The notes: generated by a model from the letters alone, not told the origin. 64,000 bases of DNA from Gemmatimonadota bacterium (GCA_003562075.1 PWWP01000345.1:28347-92346), one strand, 5' to 3'. Shown: positions 50,053 through 60,756, numbered from the stretch's first letter. Made by a program: numbers and translations.

Positions 50053-50924
50053 TCCTCGATTCCTTCCGAAGTCTTGGGGTTGTTCCGGGCATCGATCCGT
50101 TCACCGAAGAGGGCGGTGAGGACTCCGTCCCGGGTAAGGAATCCAACCAGCTCACCATCACGAACAACGGGAAGCTGATCGGCGTTGCGGTGAGCCATGA
50201 CCTGCGCTGCATCCGCCAGTGACTCATCCTCGGCCACACAGAGCACTGACCGACTCATGAGATCCTTGGCCGTTCCGGGGGGCTTTCCACCTCCACTCGT
50301 CCGGCCAGGGCCGGCTTTGAGACCGAACCGGAGAATCTCCGCTGCGCTGATGAGTCCTCGTACCTGCAATCCCTCCCCTACCACGGGAACGACAGATAGG
50401 TGCCGGCGGACCATGAGAGAGAGGACCTCTTCCAGAGGGGTATCCGGGTAGATCCGGTACTCCAACGGGACCATGGCATCATGGACCAGAAGAGGACGCA
50501 TGAGCTCGGTGTCCATGAGACGGCGAATGGAGAGGAGTTCTTCCACCCCTTCCACCTTCAGGAGGGCATCCTCCACCACCGGGTCGAAGAAGGCCGCCTT
50601 GATTCTGTAGCGAGGCTCCCGTTCCAGGTCGACTCCGGAGAGGAGGACGAGGACCCTCGCACGGCGCACGCCTCCCGGCTCTGGAAGATCCTCTCCGCTC
50701 AACGGCTCCGGGGCGATCCCCACAGCGATCCCTTCCGGAACGCCATCCCGGGGCTGTAGATCCAGCAGGCACGTTCGACCCGAGGGACTGACGGCCGGAG
50801 CCCCCATGGGAAGGGGTTCCTCGTCGCCCAGGAGCCCTCGGAGTTCCAGGAACCCATCCTGAACGGACCGGGCCCGAAGGGGCACCCGGATCCGTTCAGG
50901 TCGGAGCAGCTCAGCCAGCCGCAT
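50049..50924 (-). CDS. CBS-pair protein with N-terminal PTS EIIA(Ntr)-like domain
   Basis: C-terminal two CBS motifs (MVRRHLSVVPVVGEGLQVRGLISAAEIL; MAHRNADQLPVVRDGELVGFLTRDGVL); N-terminal LLRPERIRVPLRARSVQDGFLELRGLL resembles EIIA2. Confidence 0.75.
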   Translation of the reverse strand: MRLAELLRPERIRVPLRARSVQDGFLELRGLLGDEEPLPMGAPAVSPSGRTCLLDLQPRDGVPEGIAVGIAPEPLSGEDLPEPGGVRRARVLVLLSGVDLEREPRYRIKAAFFDPVVEDALLKVEGVEELLSIRRLMDTELMRPLLVHDAMVPLEYRIYPDTPLEEVLSLMVRRHLSVVPVVGEGLQVRGLISAAEILRFGLKAGPGRTSGGGKPPGTAKDLMSRSVLCVAEDESLADAAQVMAHRNADQLPVVRDGELVGFLTRDGVLTALFGERIDARNNPKTSEGIEE

Positions 50925-50959
50925 GGGTCATTGGAAGATTGGAGCCGGAAGCCGAGACC

Positions 50960-51847
50960 CTACAGGCCCAGCTTCTCCTGGATGAGGGTCCGGATATCGG
51001 CAGGGCGCTTGGCCACAGCGATTCCGTTCTCCTCGAACACCTTCATCTTCTCTTCGGCTGTTCCGGCCGATCCGGAGATGATGGCACCAGCATGGCCCAT
51101 CTGACGTCCCGGAGGGGCGGTCTGTCCAGCAATGAATCCTACCACGGGGATATCCAGGTTCGCCTTCACCCACTCGGCGGCCTCCTGCTCGTCCGTACCT
51201 CCGATCTCACCAATCATGACGATGGCCTCCGTCTCCGGATCATCGCCAAAAGCCTGCAGCGTGTCGATGAAGTTGGTACCAATGATGGGGTCACCACCGA
51301 TTCCCACACAGGTGGTCTGCCCAATCCCTGCCTGGGTGAGTTGATTCACAGCCTCGTAGGTGAGGGTGCCCGAGCGGGACACGACCCCTACGGGACCCGG
51401 GGTCGTGATCTGACCCGGAATGATCCCCACCTTGGCCACACCGGGGGTGATGGCGCCGGGGCAGTTCGGCCCCAGAAGTCGAGCGCCCCGATCCTGTACG
51501 AAGGCGTAGGTCCGGGTCATATCCATGACCGGAATGCCCTCGGTAATACCCACGATGAAGTCGATACCGGCATCGGCCGACTCCATGATGGCCCCTGCGG
51601 CAAAGGCCGGGGGTACGTAGATGACGGAGGTGTTGGCACCCTCCTCCTGCACGGCTTCTTCCACCGTGTTGAAAATTGGAACTTTGGTTCCATTTTCAGC
51701 GGTGAAGGTCTGGCCACCCTTCCCTGGCGTCACGCCGGCCACCACCTGCGTTCCGTATTCCACCATCTGACTGGCGTGAAATGAGCCGTCGCGCCCGGTA
51801 ATGCCCTGGACGACGAGGCGGGTCGATGCATCGATAAAGATCGACAT
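50960..51847 (-). CDS. sucD: Succinyl-CoA synthetase alpha subunit
   Basis: [50 protein letters not shown]. Confidence 0.98.
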   Translation of the reverse strand: MSIFIDASTRLVVQGITGRDGSFHASQMVEYGTQVVAGVTPGKGGQTFTAENGTKVPIFNTVEEAVQEEGANTSVIYVPPAFAAGAIMESADAGIDFIVGITEGIPVMDMTRTYAFVQDRGARLLGPNCPGAITPGVAKVGIIPGQITTPGPVGVVSRSGTLTYEAVNQLTQAGIGQTTCVGIGGDPIIGTNFIDTLQAFGDDPETEAIVMIGEIGGTDEQEAAEWVKANLDIPVVGFIAGQTAPPGRQMGHAGAIISGSAGTAEEKMKVFEENGIAVAKRPADIRTLIQEKLGL

Positions 51848-51879
51848 TTCTCTATTTTTCTCCCTGCCGTTGAGTCGAT

Positions 51880-53016
51880 TCAGGCCTGCGCGGCGAGCTC
51901 CACTGCCTTCTCCACCACCTCATCCATGGAGGTGAAGGCGGAGAAACCGGCCTCCTTCAAGATCTCCAGCGCTTCTTCCTCGTTCGTCCCCGTGAGCCGG
52001 ATGACGATAGGCGGCTGGATGTCGATGCGGCGGGCCGCCTCCACAATTCCGTTTGCCACGTCATCGCACCGGGTGATGCCCCCGAAGATGTTGAAGAGGA
52101 TGGCCTTTACGTTGGGATCAGCGGTGATGATCTCCAGCGCCGACACCACCTTGTCCGGATTGGACGACCCTCCGATGTCCAGAAAGTTGGCCGGTTCACC
52201 ACCGTAGTACTTCACCAGATCCATGGTGGCCATGGCCAGACCAGCGCCATTCACACAGCACCCTACATCGCCGTCCAACTTCACGAAGGAGAGACCGGCC
52301 TCCCGAGCCTTGGTCTCCGATGCCGGCTCTGCATCCAGGTCCCGGTAATCGGCTACCTCCGGAAGGCGGAAAAGGGCGCTCTCGTCAATGCTCACCTTGG
52401 CGTCGATAGCCTTCACGTCACCGGCGGGGGTGACAATGAGCGGGTTGATCTCGGCCAGGGAGCAGGAGTTCCGGGTAAAGGCCTCGTAGAGTTGGCCCAT
52501 GACCCGTGTTGCCTGCTTGATCTGTGCCGGATCGTCATAGAGGAAGGTGGCCAGGCTATATGCCTGGTGCGGTAGCAGTCCGTAGCGAGGGTCGATCCGG
52601 AGCTTTCGGATTGCCTCTGGATTGGTGGCCGCCACTTCCTCGATGTCGACCCCACCTTCCGGCGACACCATGAACATGGGACGCTGGGTTGCCCTGTCGA
52701 TGAGGACACCCACGTAGGCCTCAGTGGCGATGTCTTCGGCAGGGGTGACCAGAACCTTCTTGACGGTCAGGTCCTTGATGGTCATGCCCAGAATGTTCTC
52801 TGCGTACTCCCGGGCCTCCTGAGCCGAGGAAGCCAGCTTCACACCGCCAGCCTTCCCCCGCCCTCCAGTGTGCACCTGGGCCTTCACGACCACGGTGCCA
52901 CCGAAGCGGCTTGCGATCTCCTCGGCCTGGTCGGCGGTTTCGGCCACCTCCCCCGGCGGTACGGGAATCCCCGCATTCCGGAAGAGCTCCTTTGCCTGGT
53001 ATTCGTGGATGTCCAT
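51880..53016 (-). CDS. sucC: Succinyl-CoA synthetase beta subunit
   Basis: [39 protein letters not shown]. Confidence 0.98.
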   Translation of the reverse strand: MDIHEYQAKELFRNAGIPVPPGEVAETADQAEEIASRFGGTVVVKAQVHTGGRGKAGGVKLASSAQEAREYAENILGMTIKDLTVKKVLVTPAEDIATEAYVGVLIDRATQRPMFMVSPEGGVDIEEVAATNPEAIRKLRIDPRYGLLPHQAYSLATFLYDDPAQIKQATRVMGQLYEAFTRNSCSLAEINPLIVTPAGDVKAIDAKVSIDESALFRLPEVADYRDLDAEPASETKAREAGLSFVKLDGDVGCCVNGAGLAMATMDLVKYYGGEPANFLDIGGSSNPDKVVSALEIITADPNVKAILFNIFGGITRCDDVANGIVEAARRIDIQPPIVIRLTGTNEEEALEILKEAGFSAFTSMDEVVEKAVELAAQA

Positions 53017-53053
53017 TCGGTCCCTTTCTGAGTCTCTGGATCCCGTTTTCCCC

Positions 53054-53075
53054 CTTCACAGCTCTCAGTGTGAAG
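53054..53075. promoter_or_regulatory. Perfect inverted repeat CTTCACA-N8-TGTGAAG upstream of sucC
   Basis: Direct reading; 7 bp arms, 38 nt upstream of sucC ATG. Confidence 0.45.
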
Positions 53076-53342
53076 TGAGGGGTGATCAAGGCTGCCACTG
53101 GGAAGGCGGATCCCTCCCCTGCTGGTTCAGCCTGCTGAAGGTAGGACGCGGATCGGCGCCAATCAAGGCAAATCAACGCGTCAGGCCTCCTGGCGCTCCC
53201 TTCAAGTCGTCTGGTCCAGTCGTCTGGGAAGCTGTTGTGCCGGAGCGGCGGGCTGTGAGGCCAGGTCCTCCTTCTGCTCCGTGGCGAGGCGCTTGGGGTC
53301 CAGCGTCTGGAGTGCCTGACCCAGGAGTCGGGATGAGGCCGC

Positions 53343-56126
53343 CTACCCGCCAGTCTGGCGCTCCAGGAACTCTCGGAGCTCCCGAAGCTTCTGACCGAAT
53401 CCTTCCCAGTCCCCATCCCTGAGCCGGTCATCGGCTTCGTTCAGAAGCTCGAGCGCCTCACTCGCTTCCTGGAGTCCTACCTCCTGAGCCAGCTCCTCCC
53501 GAAGCTCTTCTCCCAGCTCTGGCGCTTCCAGAACCTCATCATCCACAACACCTTCCAGCCCCATGGAAAGACCGGCCACTGCGCCCTGGAGGGACGGGTC
53601 CATGACAACGCGGCGGCCATCGCTGACCACATAGCGACGGATCTCGGGAATTGCGTCCGAGTCGGCGGCCAGGAAGATAGGTTCCATGTAGACAAGGCTA
53701 TTCCCTACCGGCACTAGGTGCAGGTGACCGGTCCACACCTGGCTTCCACCCTGCCGCCAGAGGGAAAACTGCTGGGAAATGTCCGGGTCCTGCTCAATGA
53801 GTGCCTCGATCTGCCGAGGACCACGCACCTGGCTCTCCACCGGTACATCCCAGAGCCGGAGCCGCCCCCCCTCTTCCGGGGTCCAACTGGCAGCCAGGAA
53901 GGAGGCGAGATTGTCCCGACCCTGGGGAACGAAGACTGTGGAGAGGACGAAGCTCTCCTCCGAATCTCCCGGGAGGGTGAGGAACCCGAACTCGGGTCGG
54001 TATTCCACCGGCTGGGTATCCATCGAGAGCTCCGACGCCACCGACCAACGGTCCTGCTGCCCGTGAAACACGGCTGGCTGGTCCTGGTGGTATTGGAGTA
54101 GCACCCGGCTCTGGACATCGAAGAGATGGCGGGAATAACGAAGATGCTGCGCCAACTCCTCCGGCATCTGGTCCACGGAGCGGAAGAGTGTCGGAAACGC
54201 TCCGTTGTAGGCCTGGACCAACGGATCTCCCGGATCTGCCAGATAGAGATGGGTCTCTCCGGTGACCGCATCCACTGTGGCTTTCACCGAATTACGGACA
54301 TACCGGGCCATCCGTCGATCATCCACCGGGTGGGCGGTGGAAAGAGGGAAGGATCGGCTGACGGTGAAGGCCTCCAGTACCCAGACCAGGCGACCATTGG
54401 AGATGATCGGATAGGGATCTTCGGGGAGGAGGAGAAAGGGAGCCAAGGTCCGGACTCGCTCTCGGACATCACGACGGAAGATGAAGCGACTGGAGGACTG
54501 GACCTCTGAGGCCAGGAGGAGGTTGGCGTCCTGGAAATTCCACGCCAGGGCGGCTGTCCGGAAAATGGATCCCATGAGGATGCCTTCGGGATAGTCCACC
54601 CCAGGCTCTCCAGGCTGGCCATCAGGAGCGAGGAAGCTCTCCTCCGAGGGGTTGATGACGGCGTGAAGCTGAGGTCGGCTCCCGATGTACACCTGGGGAC
54701 GGGGCAAGGCCAGGTCAGGAGCAATCCCCTCCACATCCCGAACCTCGGGGGGAATCCCTCCTACGAAGAGGGGGAGCCGGCCATCCCCATCCTGGCGATT
54801 CACCGGACCTGCTACGGCCCCAAGTCCTGAGATGTAGCGCTCTCGGAGATGGAGATTCTGCCAGTTTGGATCGGGGATTCCGTTGGGATCGACCTCGCGC
54901 ACGCCCACGCCTACCGGTTCCGCACGACCGTTGGTCGGATATCTGTCGAAGGCTACCCGGTGGAAGTCGTAATACTCGAAGCGGGCTTCAATCTGGCGGA
55001 AGGTGGCCAGGAGAGTCCGTTCGGTCCACACCGGGAGACGGTCCAGCCGCTCCGGCACCAGCTCCCAGTCCTGGCCCGACAGGGGCCCGTAATCCAGCCG
55101 TTCCCGAGTCATATCTCCCAGGTCAAACCCTTCCCGGGTGTACTCCAGGGCCCATTCGATGTACGCCGCCTCTCGACCCAACTCGTTGGGCTGGACCTGG
55201 AATCGCTGGATCGCCGCCGGAAAGAGCTGGCCCGCCACGATGGCGCCCAACGCCAGTGCCGCCAATGAGATGCCCGCCGGAAGCAGGCGGTTCTTCACCA
55301 GTCCCCACGCCACTCCCACAGCAGAGGCCAGAGCCAGGAAGGCGAGAAACCGATAGGCAGGAATTCTGGCGTGTTCATCTGCGTAACCGAAGATCCCCTG
55401 AACCGCCGAGTTCCCATCCTGGAGGAGTCCGTAGGGTCCCAGGTGGAAGCGGAAAGCCAGGAGGAGAAGAAAGACCCCAGCCAGTGTCCCGACGTGGATC
55501 CGGGTGATCTCGCGAATCCGGACCTGTCCCCCACCCCATTCCACCGCTCCGGTAGCCGAATAACCTGCAATAACGATGACGGCCAGAAAGACTGTCACCA
55601 CGAGCCCGAAAGTGAGAAGGCCTTCCAGGACGGGAAGGACGAAGAGATAGAAACTCAGATCCCGCCCGAAGACCGGATCCAGTTGGCCCCATTCGGGAGC
55701 GTTCAGAAGCAGGAGGGCCCGGATTCCCGTGCCCTGGGGAACCGCCGCTGCGAACCAGAGACCAATGAGGACGGAAAGGAGGATGGAGGCCCAACGAATG
55801 TATACCCGGGGCAGTTGCTCCTGGATGACCAGATCGCCCACACGGCGGCGCACCTGGATCCCGGTGAAGGTCCGGAGGACGAACTTCACGTTCACCCAGG
55901 TGAGAACTCCCACCAGGAGGCCAGCCGTCAGCCGGCCTCCCCACTCCCACAGGATCCGGGTGCGGAAGACTTCTCCGGCACCCTGGGCACCGAACCACAG
56001 TGCATCCACATAGAGGGCGATCCCCCAGCGGGAAAGAAGGAGACCAAAGAGGACGGCCAGGAATCCGACCAGCAGGCCTCGACCCCGAACCCCCTGCAGG
56101 AACCGTAGGAGGCGGGGCTCAGACAT
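53343..56126 (-). CDS. UPF0182 family large membrane protein
   Basis: 927 aa, N-terminal TM bundle, PYPIISNGRLVWVLEAFTVSRSFPLSTAHPVDDRRMARYVRNSVKATVDAVTG typical of UPF0182. Confidence 0.93.
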   Translation of the reverse strand: MSEPRLLRFLQGVRGRGLLVGFLAVLFGLLLSRWGIALYVDALWFGAQGAGEVFRTRILWEWGGRLTAGLLVGVLTWVNVKFVLRTFTGIQVRRRVGDLVIQEQLPRVYIRWASILLSVLIGLWFAAAVPQGTGIRALLLLNAPEWGQLDPVFGRDLSFYLFVLPVLEGLLTFGLVVTVFLAVIVIAGYSATGAVEWGGGQVRIREITRIHVGTLAGVFLLLLAFRFHLGPYGLLQDGNSAVQGIFGYADEHARIPAYRFLAFLALASAVGVAWGLVKNRLLPAGISLAALALGAIVAGQLFPAAIQRFQVQPNELGREAAYIEWALEYTREGFDLGDMTRERLDYGPLSGQDWELVPERLDRLPVWTERTLLATFRQIEARFEYYDFHRVAFDRYPTNGRAEPVGVGVREVDPNGIPDPNWQNLHLRERYISGLGAVAGPVNRQDGDGRLPLFVGGIPPEVRDVEGIAPDLALPRPQVYIGSRPQLHAVINPSEESFLAPDGQPGEPGVDYPEGILMGSIFRTAALAWNFQDANLLLASEVQSSSRFIFRRDVRERVRTLAPFLLLPEDPYPIISNGRLVWVLEAFTVSRSFPLSTAHPVDDRRMARYVRNSVKATVDAVTGETHLYLADPGDPLVQAYNGAFPTLFRSVDQMPEELAQHLRYSRHLFDVQSRVLLQYHQDQPAVFHGQQDRWSVASELSMDTQPVEYRPEFGFLTLPGDSEESFVLSTVFVPQGRDNLASFLAASWTPEEGGRLRLWDVPVESQVRGPRQIEALIEQDPDISQQFSLWRQGGSQVWTGHLHLVPVGNSLVYMEPIFLAADSDAIPEIRRYVVSDGRRVVMDPSLQGAVAGLSMGLEGVVDDEVLEAPELGEELREELAQEVGLQEASEALELLNEADDRLRDGDWEGFGQKLRELREFLERQTGG

Positions 56127-57507
56127 GAATCCCCTGGCCTGCCAACCACCCCTCTACTTCCTGACGAATCTCCCTCAGGCCATCCTGGCTTCGAGCCTCA
56201 AACCGCAGGACGAGTACCGGTTGGGTGTTGGAGGCCCGGATCAGCGCCCATCCCTCTGGAAAGAGGATTCGGGCTCCATCCACCGCCTCGACCTCATACC
56301 TGGCAGAGAAGTGCTCCACGGCGGCATCCACCACCTGGACCTTCCGGCTATCAGAAACTTCCAGGCGGATCTCCGGGGTGGTCAGATAGGTGGGGAATCG
56401 GTCCACCCAGGCAGAGAGCGGCTCCTCTCGACTGGCCACGATGCGGGCCAGGTGACAGGCGGCGAAGAGGGCATCGTCGATCCCCAGGTAATCGTCTCCA
56501 CCGAAGCAGATGTGGCCCGACAGCTCGCCGGCCAGAGGGGCTTCCGTCTCCTGCATCTTTTCCTTCATGAGGGAGTGGCCCGTCTTGCACATGAGCGTCT
56601 GGCCTCCTGCCGCTTCGTATACCTGTGGCAGCACCTGTGAGCACTTCACGTCGAAGAGGAGGAGTTGCCCCGGGCCCTTTCGGTCCAGAAGATCCAAGCC
56701 GAAAAGGAGGAGGAGGACGTCTCCCCGGATGATCCGCCCCTGTTCGTCTACGACACCGATGCGGTCGGCGTCGCCATCAAACCCCACGCCCAGGTCGGCA
56801 CCTTCCTCCTGCACCTTGCGGATCAGGTCCTCCAGATACTCGTCCACCGTGGGATCCGGGTGGTGGTTGGGGAAGGTCCCGTCCGATTCGCAGTAGAGGG
56901 GGATGACCTCCACACCCACCGCCTGAAGCAGGCGCTCCGCCACCACCGAACCGGTCCCGTTCCCGCAATCCACCACCATACGGACGGGCTCGACCTTCCC
57001 GACGCGCCGACGGATATCGTCGATGTAGCTTTCCAGCACAGGGTGGTGCATCCGGTCGCCGCCTTGAGAGCCGGAAAACTGGCCGCGAGCGATGTACTCC
57101 CGGATCCACTGGACGTCGTTCCCATAGAGGGATCGGCCTTGGGCCGACATCTTCACCCCGTTCCACCCCGGGGGATTGTGGGATCCGGTAAGCTGGAGGG
57201 CCCCGAGGACCCCGTCCAGGGACTTCTCCGCCCACCATACTACAGGTGTGGGGACGGTTCCCAGATCCAGAACGTGGAGACCTGCCTCCACCAGACCGGT
57301 GGCCAGAGCATCGGACAGCTCCGGGGAAGAGGGTCGGTTGTCCCGTCCCAGGACCACCTGGGGTGGATCGGAAGGAGCCGAGGCCAAGTCTCTGTGGAGC
57401 CGCTCTCCATAGGCTCGACCCACCCACCGAAGGAGCTCGGTGGTCAGGTCCCGTTCCACTACCCCCCGGATATCGTATTCACGAAAGATATGATCAGGGA
57501 GAGTCAT
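56119..57507 (-). CDS. Phosphomannomutase/phosphoglucomutase
   Basis: IFREYDIRGVVERDL; LTGSHNPPGWNGVKM; GFDGDADRIGVVDEQG. Confidence 0.95.
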   Translation of the reverse strand: MTLPDHIFREYDIRGVVERDLTTELLRWVGRAYGERLHRDLASAPSDPPQVVLGRDNRPSSPELSDALATGLVEAGLHVLDLGTVPTPVVWWAEKSLDGVLGALQLTGSHNPPGWNGVKMSAQGRSLYGNDVQWIREYIARGQFSGSQGGDRMHHPVLESYIDDIRRRVGKVEPVRMVVDCGNGTGSVVAERLLQAVGVEVIPLYCESDGTFPNHHPDPTVDEYLEDLIRKVQEEGADLGVGFDGDADRIGVVDEQGRIIRGDVLLLLFGLDLLDRKGPGQLLLFDVKCSQVLPQVYEAAGGQTLMCKTGHSLMKEKMQETEAPLAGELSGHICFGGDDYLGIDDALFAACHLARIVASREEPLSAWVDRFPTYLTTPEIRLEVSDSRKVQVVDAAVEHFSARYEVEAVDGARILFPEGWALIRASNTQPVLVLRFEARSQDGLREIRQEVEGWLAGQGIHV

Positions 57508-57525
57508 GGCCCACTCAACGATGGA

Positions 57526-59031
57526 TCAGGGTCGTAGACCCAGGAGGGTGTCTCGGGCCAGCCCCAACCCCTCCGCACTGACCAGGGCACCATCAAGAAG
57601 TCCTCCCGGGAGGATCCCCAGGTAGAGGATGATACCGGCCGACACCAGAAGGGTCATCCGAACCGGGATGGGCGCCCAGATCCGCGGCTGGCTCTCCTCC
57701 CGGGCGGCCGACCGCATCCACATGTACCACGCGACGCGGAGGTAGTAGTAGTACGAGAGGACCGTGGTGAGGACCAGGATCACTGAAAGCGTCCACAGTT
57801 GACTCTCCACCGCCCCCTGAAGGATGTAGATCTTCGCCATGAATCCCCCGGTCCCGGGGAATCCTGCCAGAGAAAGGAGGAATATGGTGAAGAGGACGGC
57901 CAGTAGGGGCTGTTGCCATCCGAAGCCGGAATAGTCTTCCACCTGGAGCCGGTCCTCCCCGTGCTGGGACACGATCATGAGGATCCCGAAGGCCCCGATG
58001 TTCATGACCGTGTAGACCAGGAGGTAGAAGAGGAGTCCGGCCATGGCCATCTCGTTGGCCGCGGCCACCGCGACCAGTAGATACCCACCGTGGGCCACGG
58101 AGGAATACGCCAGCATCCGCTTCACATTCGCCTGGGTCAGGGCGATGAGGTTAGCCACCACCATCGTCAGGGCAGCCAACCACCACATGACCGGATACCA
58201 GGCGTCGTAGAGATTGGGGAACGCCTCCATGAAGACCCGAACGAAGGCCACGAAGGAGGCAGCCTTCACTGCAGCCGCCATGAATGCCGTGGACGGCGAG
58301 GGTGCCCCCTCATAGACGTCCGGGGTCCACATGTGGAAGGGCACGGCCGCTACCTTGAAAGCGAAGCCGACGGCCAGCAGTCCCATCCCGGCCAGGAGGA
58401 GTCCCGTAAAGCCGGCTCCGGCCTCGACTGTAGCCGCGATCTCGGGCAGGTGAACGCTACCCGTGGCACCCCACACCAGGGCGATCCCGTAGAGGAGGAA
58501 TCCTGAGGAGAAGGACCCCAGAATGAAGTACTTGAGGCCGCCCTCAGCCGATTTCCGGTCCCTCCGGTTGAAGGCCGTAAGGACGTAGGCCGCCACCGAC
58601 ATGGTCTCCAGAGCCAGGAAGAGGAGGATGAGGTTCCTGGTTCCCCCCATGACCATCATCCCCACCGTGGCCAGCAGGATCAGGGAGTAGAACTCCCCAG
58701 CCTGCAGGCGCTGCCGGTCCACATAGGGAGCTGAGACCAGGATCGTGAGAGCTGCCCCCAGGAGGAATAGCCAGTTGGCGAAGAGCCGGAAGCCGTCCAC
58801 GGTGATCATGGCTTCCGCATCGGAAACCGACACTCCGTACAGCCACCCGTTCACACCCCCAGCCACAAGGATCCCCACCAGGGCGATCCAGCCCAGGTTG
58901 GCGGCATTGGCTGGCGGGTCATCCGGCCTCCGGACCCCGGCCAGGAGGACCACCAGGGCCCCTGCTGTCAGGACCAGTTCGGGCAAGAGGGCCCAGATAT
59001 AGTCGACGTTCGTAGCGAAATCGAGAGTCAT
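57526..59031 (-). CDS. nuoN: NADH-quinone oxidoreductase subunit N
   Basis: KVAAVPFHMWTPDVYEGAPSPSTAFMAAAVKAASF. Confidence 0.97.
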   Translation of the reverse strand: MTLDFATNVDYIWALLPELVLTAGALVVLLAGVRRPDDPPANAANLGWIALVGILVAGGVNGWLYGVSVSDAEAMITVDGFRLFANWLFLLGAALTILVSAPYVDRQRLQAGEFYSLILLATVGMMVMGGTRNLILLFLALETMSVAAYVLTAFNRRDRKSAEGGLKYFILGSFSSGFLLYGIALVWGATGSVHLPEIAATVEAGAGFTGLLLAGMGLLAVGFAFKVAAVPFHMWTPDVYEGAPSPSTAFMAAAVKAASFVAFVRVFMEAFPNLYDAWYPVMWWLAALTMVVANLIALTQANVKRMLAYSSVAHGGYLLVAVAAANEMAMAGLLFYLLVYTVMNIGAFGILMIVSQHGEDRLQVEDYSGFGWQQPLLAVLFTIFLLSLAGFPGTGGFMAKIYILQGAVESQLWTLSVILVLTTVLSYYYYLRVAWYMWMRSAAREESQPRIWAPIPVRMTLLVSAGIILYLGILPGGLLDGALVSAEGLGLARDTLLGLRP

Positions 59032-59037
59032 GCCGGA

Positions 59038-60756
59038 TCAGCCCTCTTCCCCGTTGAACTCGTGACCGTCCTGAAGCAGTGAACTCTGCTCCAGTCCGTT
59101 CCTCCAGACCCCCAAGGGGCCGTCCATCGATCCCGGGCTCCCTGTCAGGGGAACTCCGTCCCTTCCGGCCTCCAGGGCCGTGCGATCCGGGGACGACACC
59201 GGATTTCCCACTGGCTGACGAGCCGCCTCCATCAGTGGTCCGGTCCGATTTCCCTCATCCACGCACTCGACGATGGCCTGGACTCCAGGCTCCATCCTGT
59301 CCAGAACCGGCGTGGGAAAGACCCCGAGGATGATCATGAGAGCCACCAACGGGGACAGAACGGCGATCTCCCGGCCATTCAGGTCCGGCATCGTGCGATT
59401 TTCTTCCCGCTCCAGCTTGTTGAAGAGAATCTTCTGGACCATGGGAAGCATGTAATAGGCGGCGAAGATAACGCCTGTGGCCCCGATGAAGGCCACGGCC
59501 GGATAGCGCTCGAAGGCCCCTAGCAGCGCAAGAAACTCTCCGACGAAGCCGCTCGTCCCGGGAAGCCCGATGGACGCCAGAGCCGTGATGACGAAGGCCG
59601 TCGCCATGAGGGGCGCCACGCTGGCCAGCCCTCCGAAGTCAGCGATCTGCCGGGTATGACGACGCTCATAGAGCATTCCCAGCAGAAGGAAGAGAGCTCC
59701 AGTGGAGATCCCATGGGAGATCATGACCATGAGACCGCCCTGGAGTCCGTTCACGGTCAGAGCGAAGATTCCCAGGACCACGAAGCCCATGTGAGCCACC
59801 GAGGTGTAGGCCACCAGCTTCTTGGCGTCAGGCTGGACAGCTGCCACCCAAGCGGCATAGACGATCCCGATGAGCCCCAGCGTCAGCATGATACCCACCA
59901 CCGTCGGATGGGTCGCCCCCTCAGGAAAGAGAGGTAGACCAAAGCGGATGAAACCGTATGCGCCGAGCTTCAGCAGAACGGCAGCCAGCACCACCGAGCC
60001 GGGTGTGGGCGCCTCCACGTGGGCATCGGGGAGCCACGTGTGGAGGGGGAAGATGGGGACCTTGATAGAGAAGGCCAGTGCAAAGGCACCGAAGAGCCAC
60101 AACTGTTCCGTCAGACTCAGGGGGGTGCCCAGCAGATCCAGATAGTGGAAGGAAGGGGCAGCCCCACCGGCCTGAGCCTGGAAGTAGAGATAGAGAATCC
60201 CCACCAACATGAGGAGGGACCCCATGGCGGTGTACAGGAAGAACTTCACCGCCGCATATATCCTCCGCTCACCACCCCATACGCCCACGATGAAATACAT
60301 GGGCACCAGGGTCAGCTCGAAGAAGATGTAGAAGAGGAAGAGATCCATGGAGGCAAAGACCCCGACGATCCCCGTCTGCAGCAAGAGCATCAGGGCGTAG
60401 AAGGCCTTCCTCCGCTCGCCGATGTACCGGAACGCTCCCAGGATGGCCACCGGCATGGTGAAGGTGGTGAGCAGGATCATGAAGAGGCTGATCCCGTCGA
60501 TCCCCAGCGCGTAACTGACCCCCCAGATCTCGATCCAGGGCGTCGTGCTCGTGAGCTGGAAGAGGGAGCCACCTGGATCAAAGGCCCACCACAAGCCCAG
60601 ACTCAGGACGAAGAGTCCCGCCGTCCAAGCGAAGGCGAAATTCTTGGCCTTCTCCTCACTGGAAAGCAGGACGCCCGCGATCCCCACCAGGGGCATCCAG
60701 ACCAGGGCATGAAGGATCCAGGACTCGTATGCAACAGCGTCGATGAGTGCAGTCAT
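59038..60756 (-). CDS. nuoM: NADH-quinone oxidoreductase subunit M
   Basis: KVPIFPLHTWLPDAHVEAPTPGSVVLAAVLLKLGAYGFIRF; long C-terminal tail. Confidence 0.97.
   Translation of the reverse strand: MTALIDAVAYESWILHALVWMPLVGIAGVLLSSEEKAKNFAFAWTAGLFVLSLGLWWAFDPGGSLFQLTSTTPWIEIWGVSYALGIDGISLFMILLTTFTMPVAILGAFRYIGERRKAFYALMLLLQTGIVGVFASMDLFLFYIFFELTLVPMYFIVGVWGGERRIYAAVKFFLYTAMGSLLMLVGILYLYFQAQAGGAAPSFHYLDLLGTPLSLTEQLWLFGAFALAFSIKVPIFPLHTWLPDAHVEAPTPGSVVLAAVLLKLGAYGFIRFGLPLFPEGATHPTVVGIMLTLGLIGIVYAAWVAAVQPDAKKLVAYTSVAHMGFVVLGIFALTVNGLQGGLMVMISHGISTGALFLLLGMLYERRHTRQIADFGGLASVAPLMATAFVITALASIGLPGTSGFVGEFLALLGAFERYPAVAFIGATGVIFAAYYMLPMVQKILFNKLEREENRTMPDLNGREIAVLSPLVALMIILGVFPTPVLDRMEPGVQAIVECVDEGNRTGPLMEAARQPVGNPVSSPDRTALEAGRDGVPLTGSPGSMDGPLGVWRNGLEQSSLLQDGHEFNGEEG

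Noticed and set aside
52721-53431. 236 aa minus ORF overlapping sucC 5' end
   Set aside because: Out of frame with sucC and UPF0182, Arg/Ser/Pro-rich, no coding signal.
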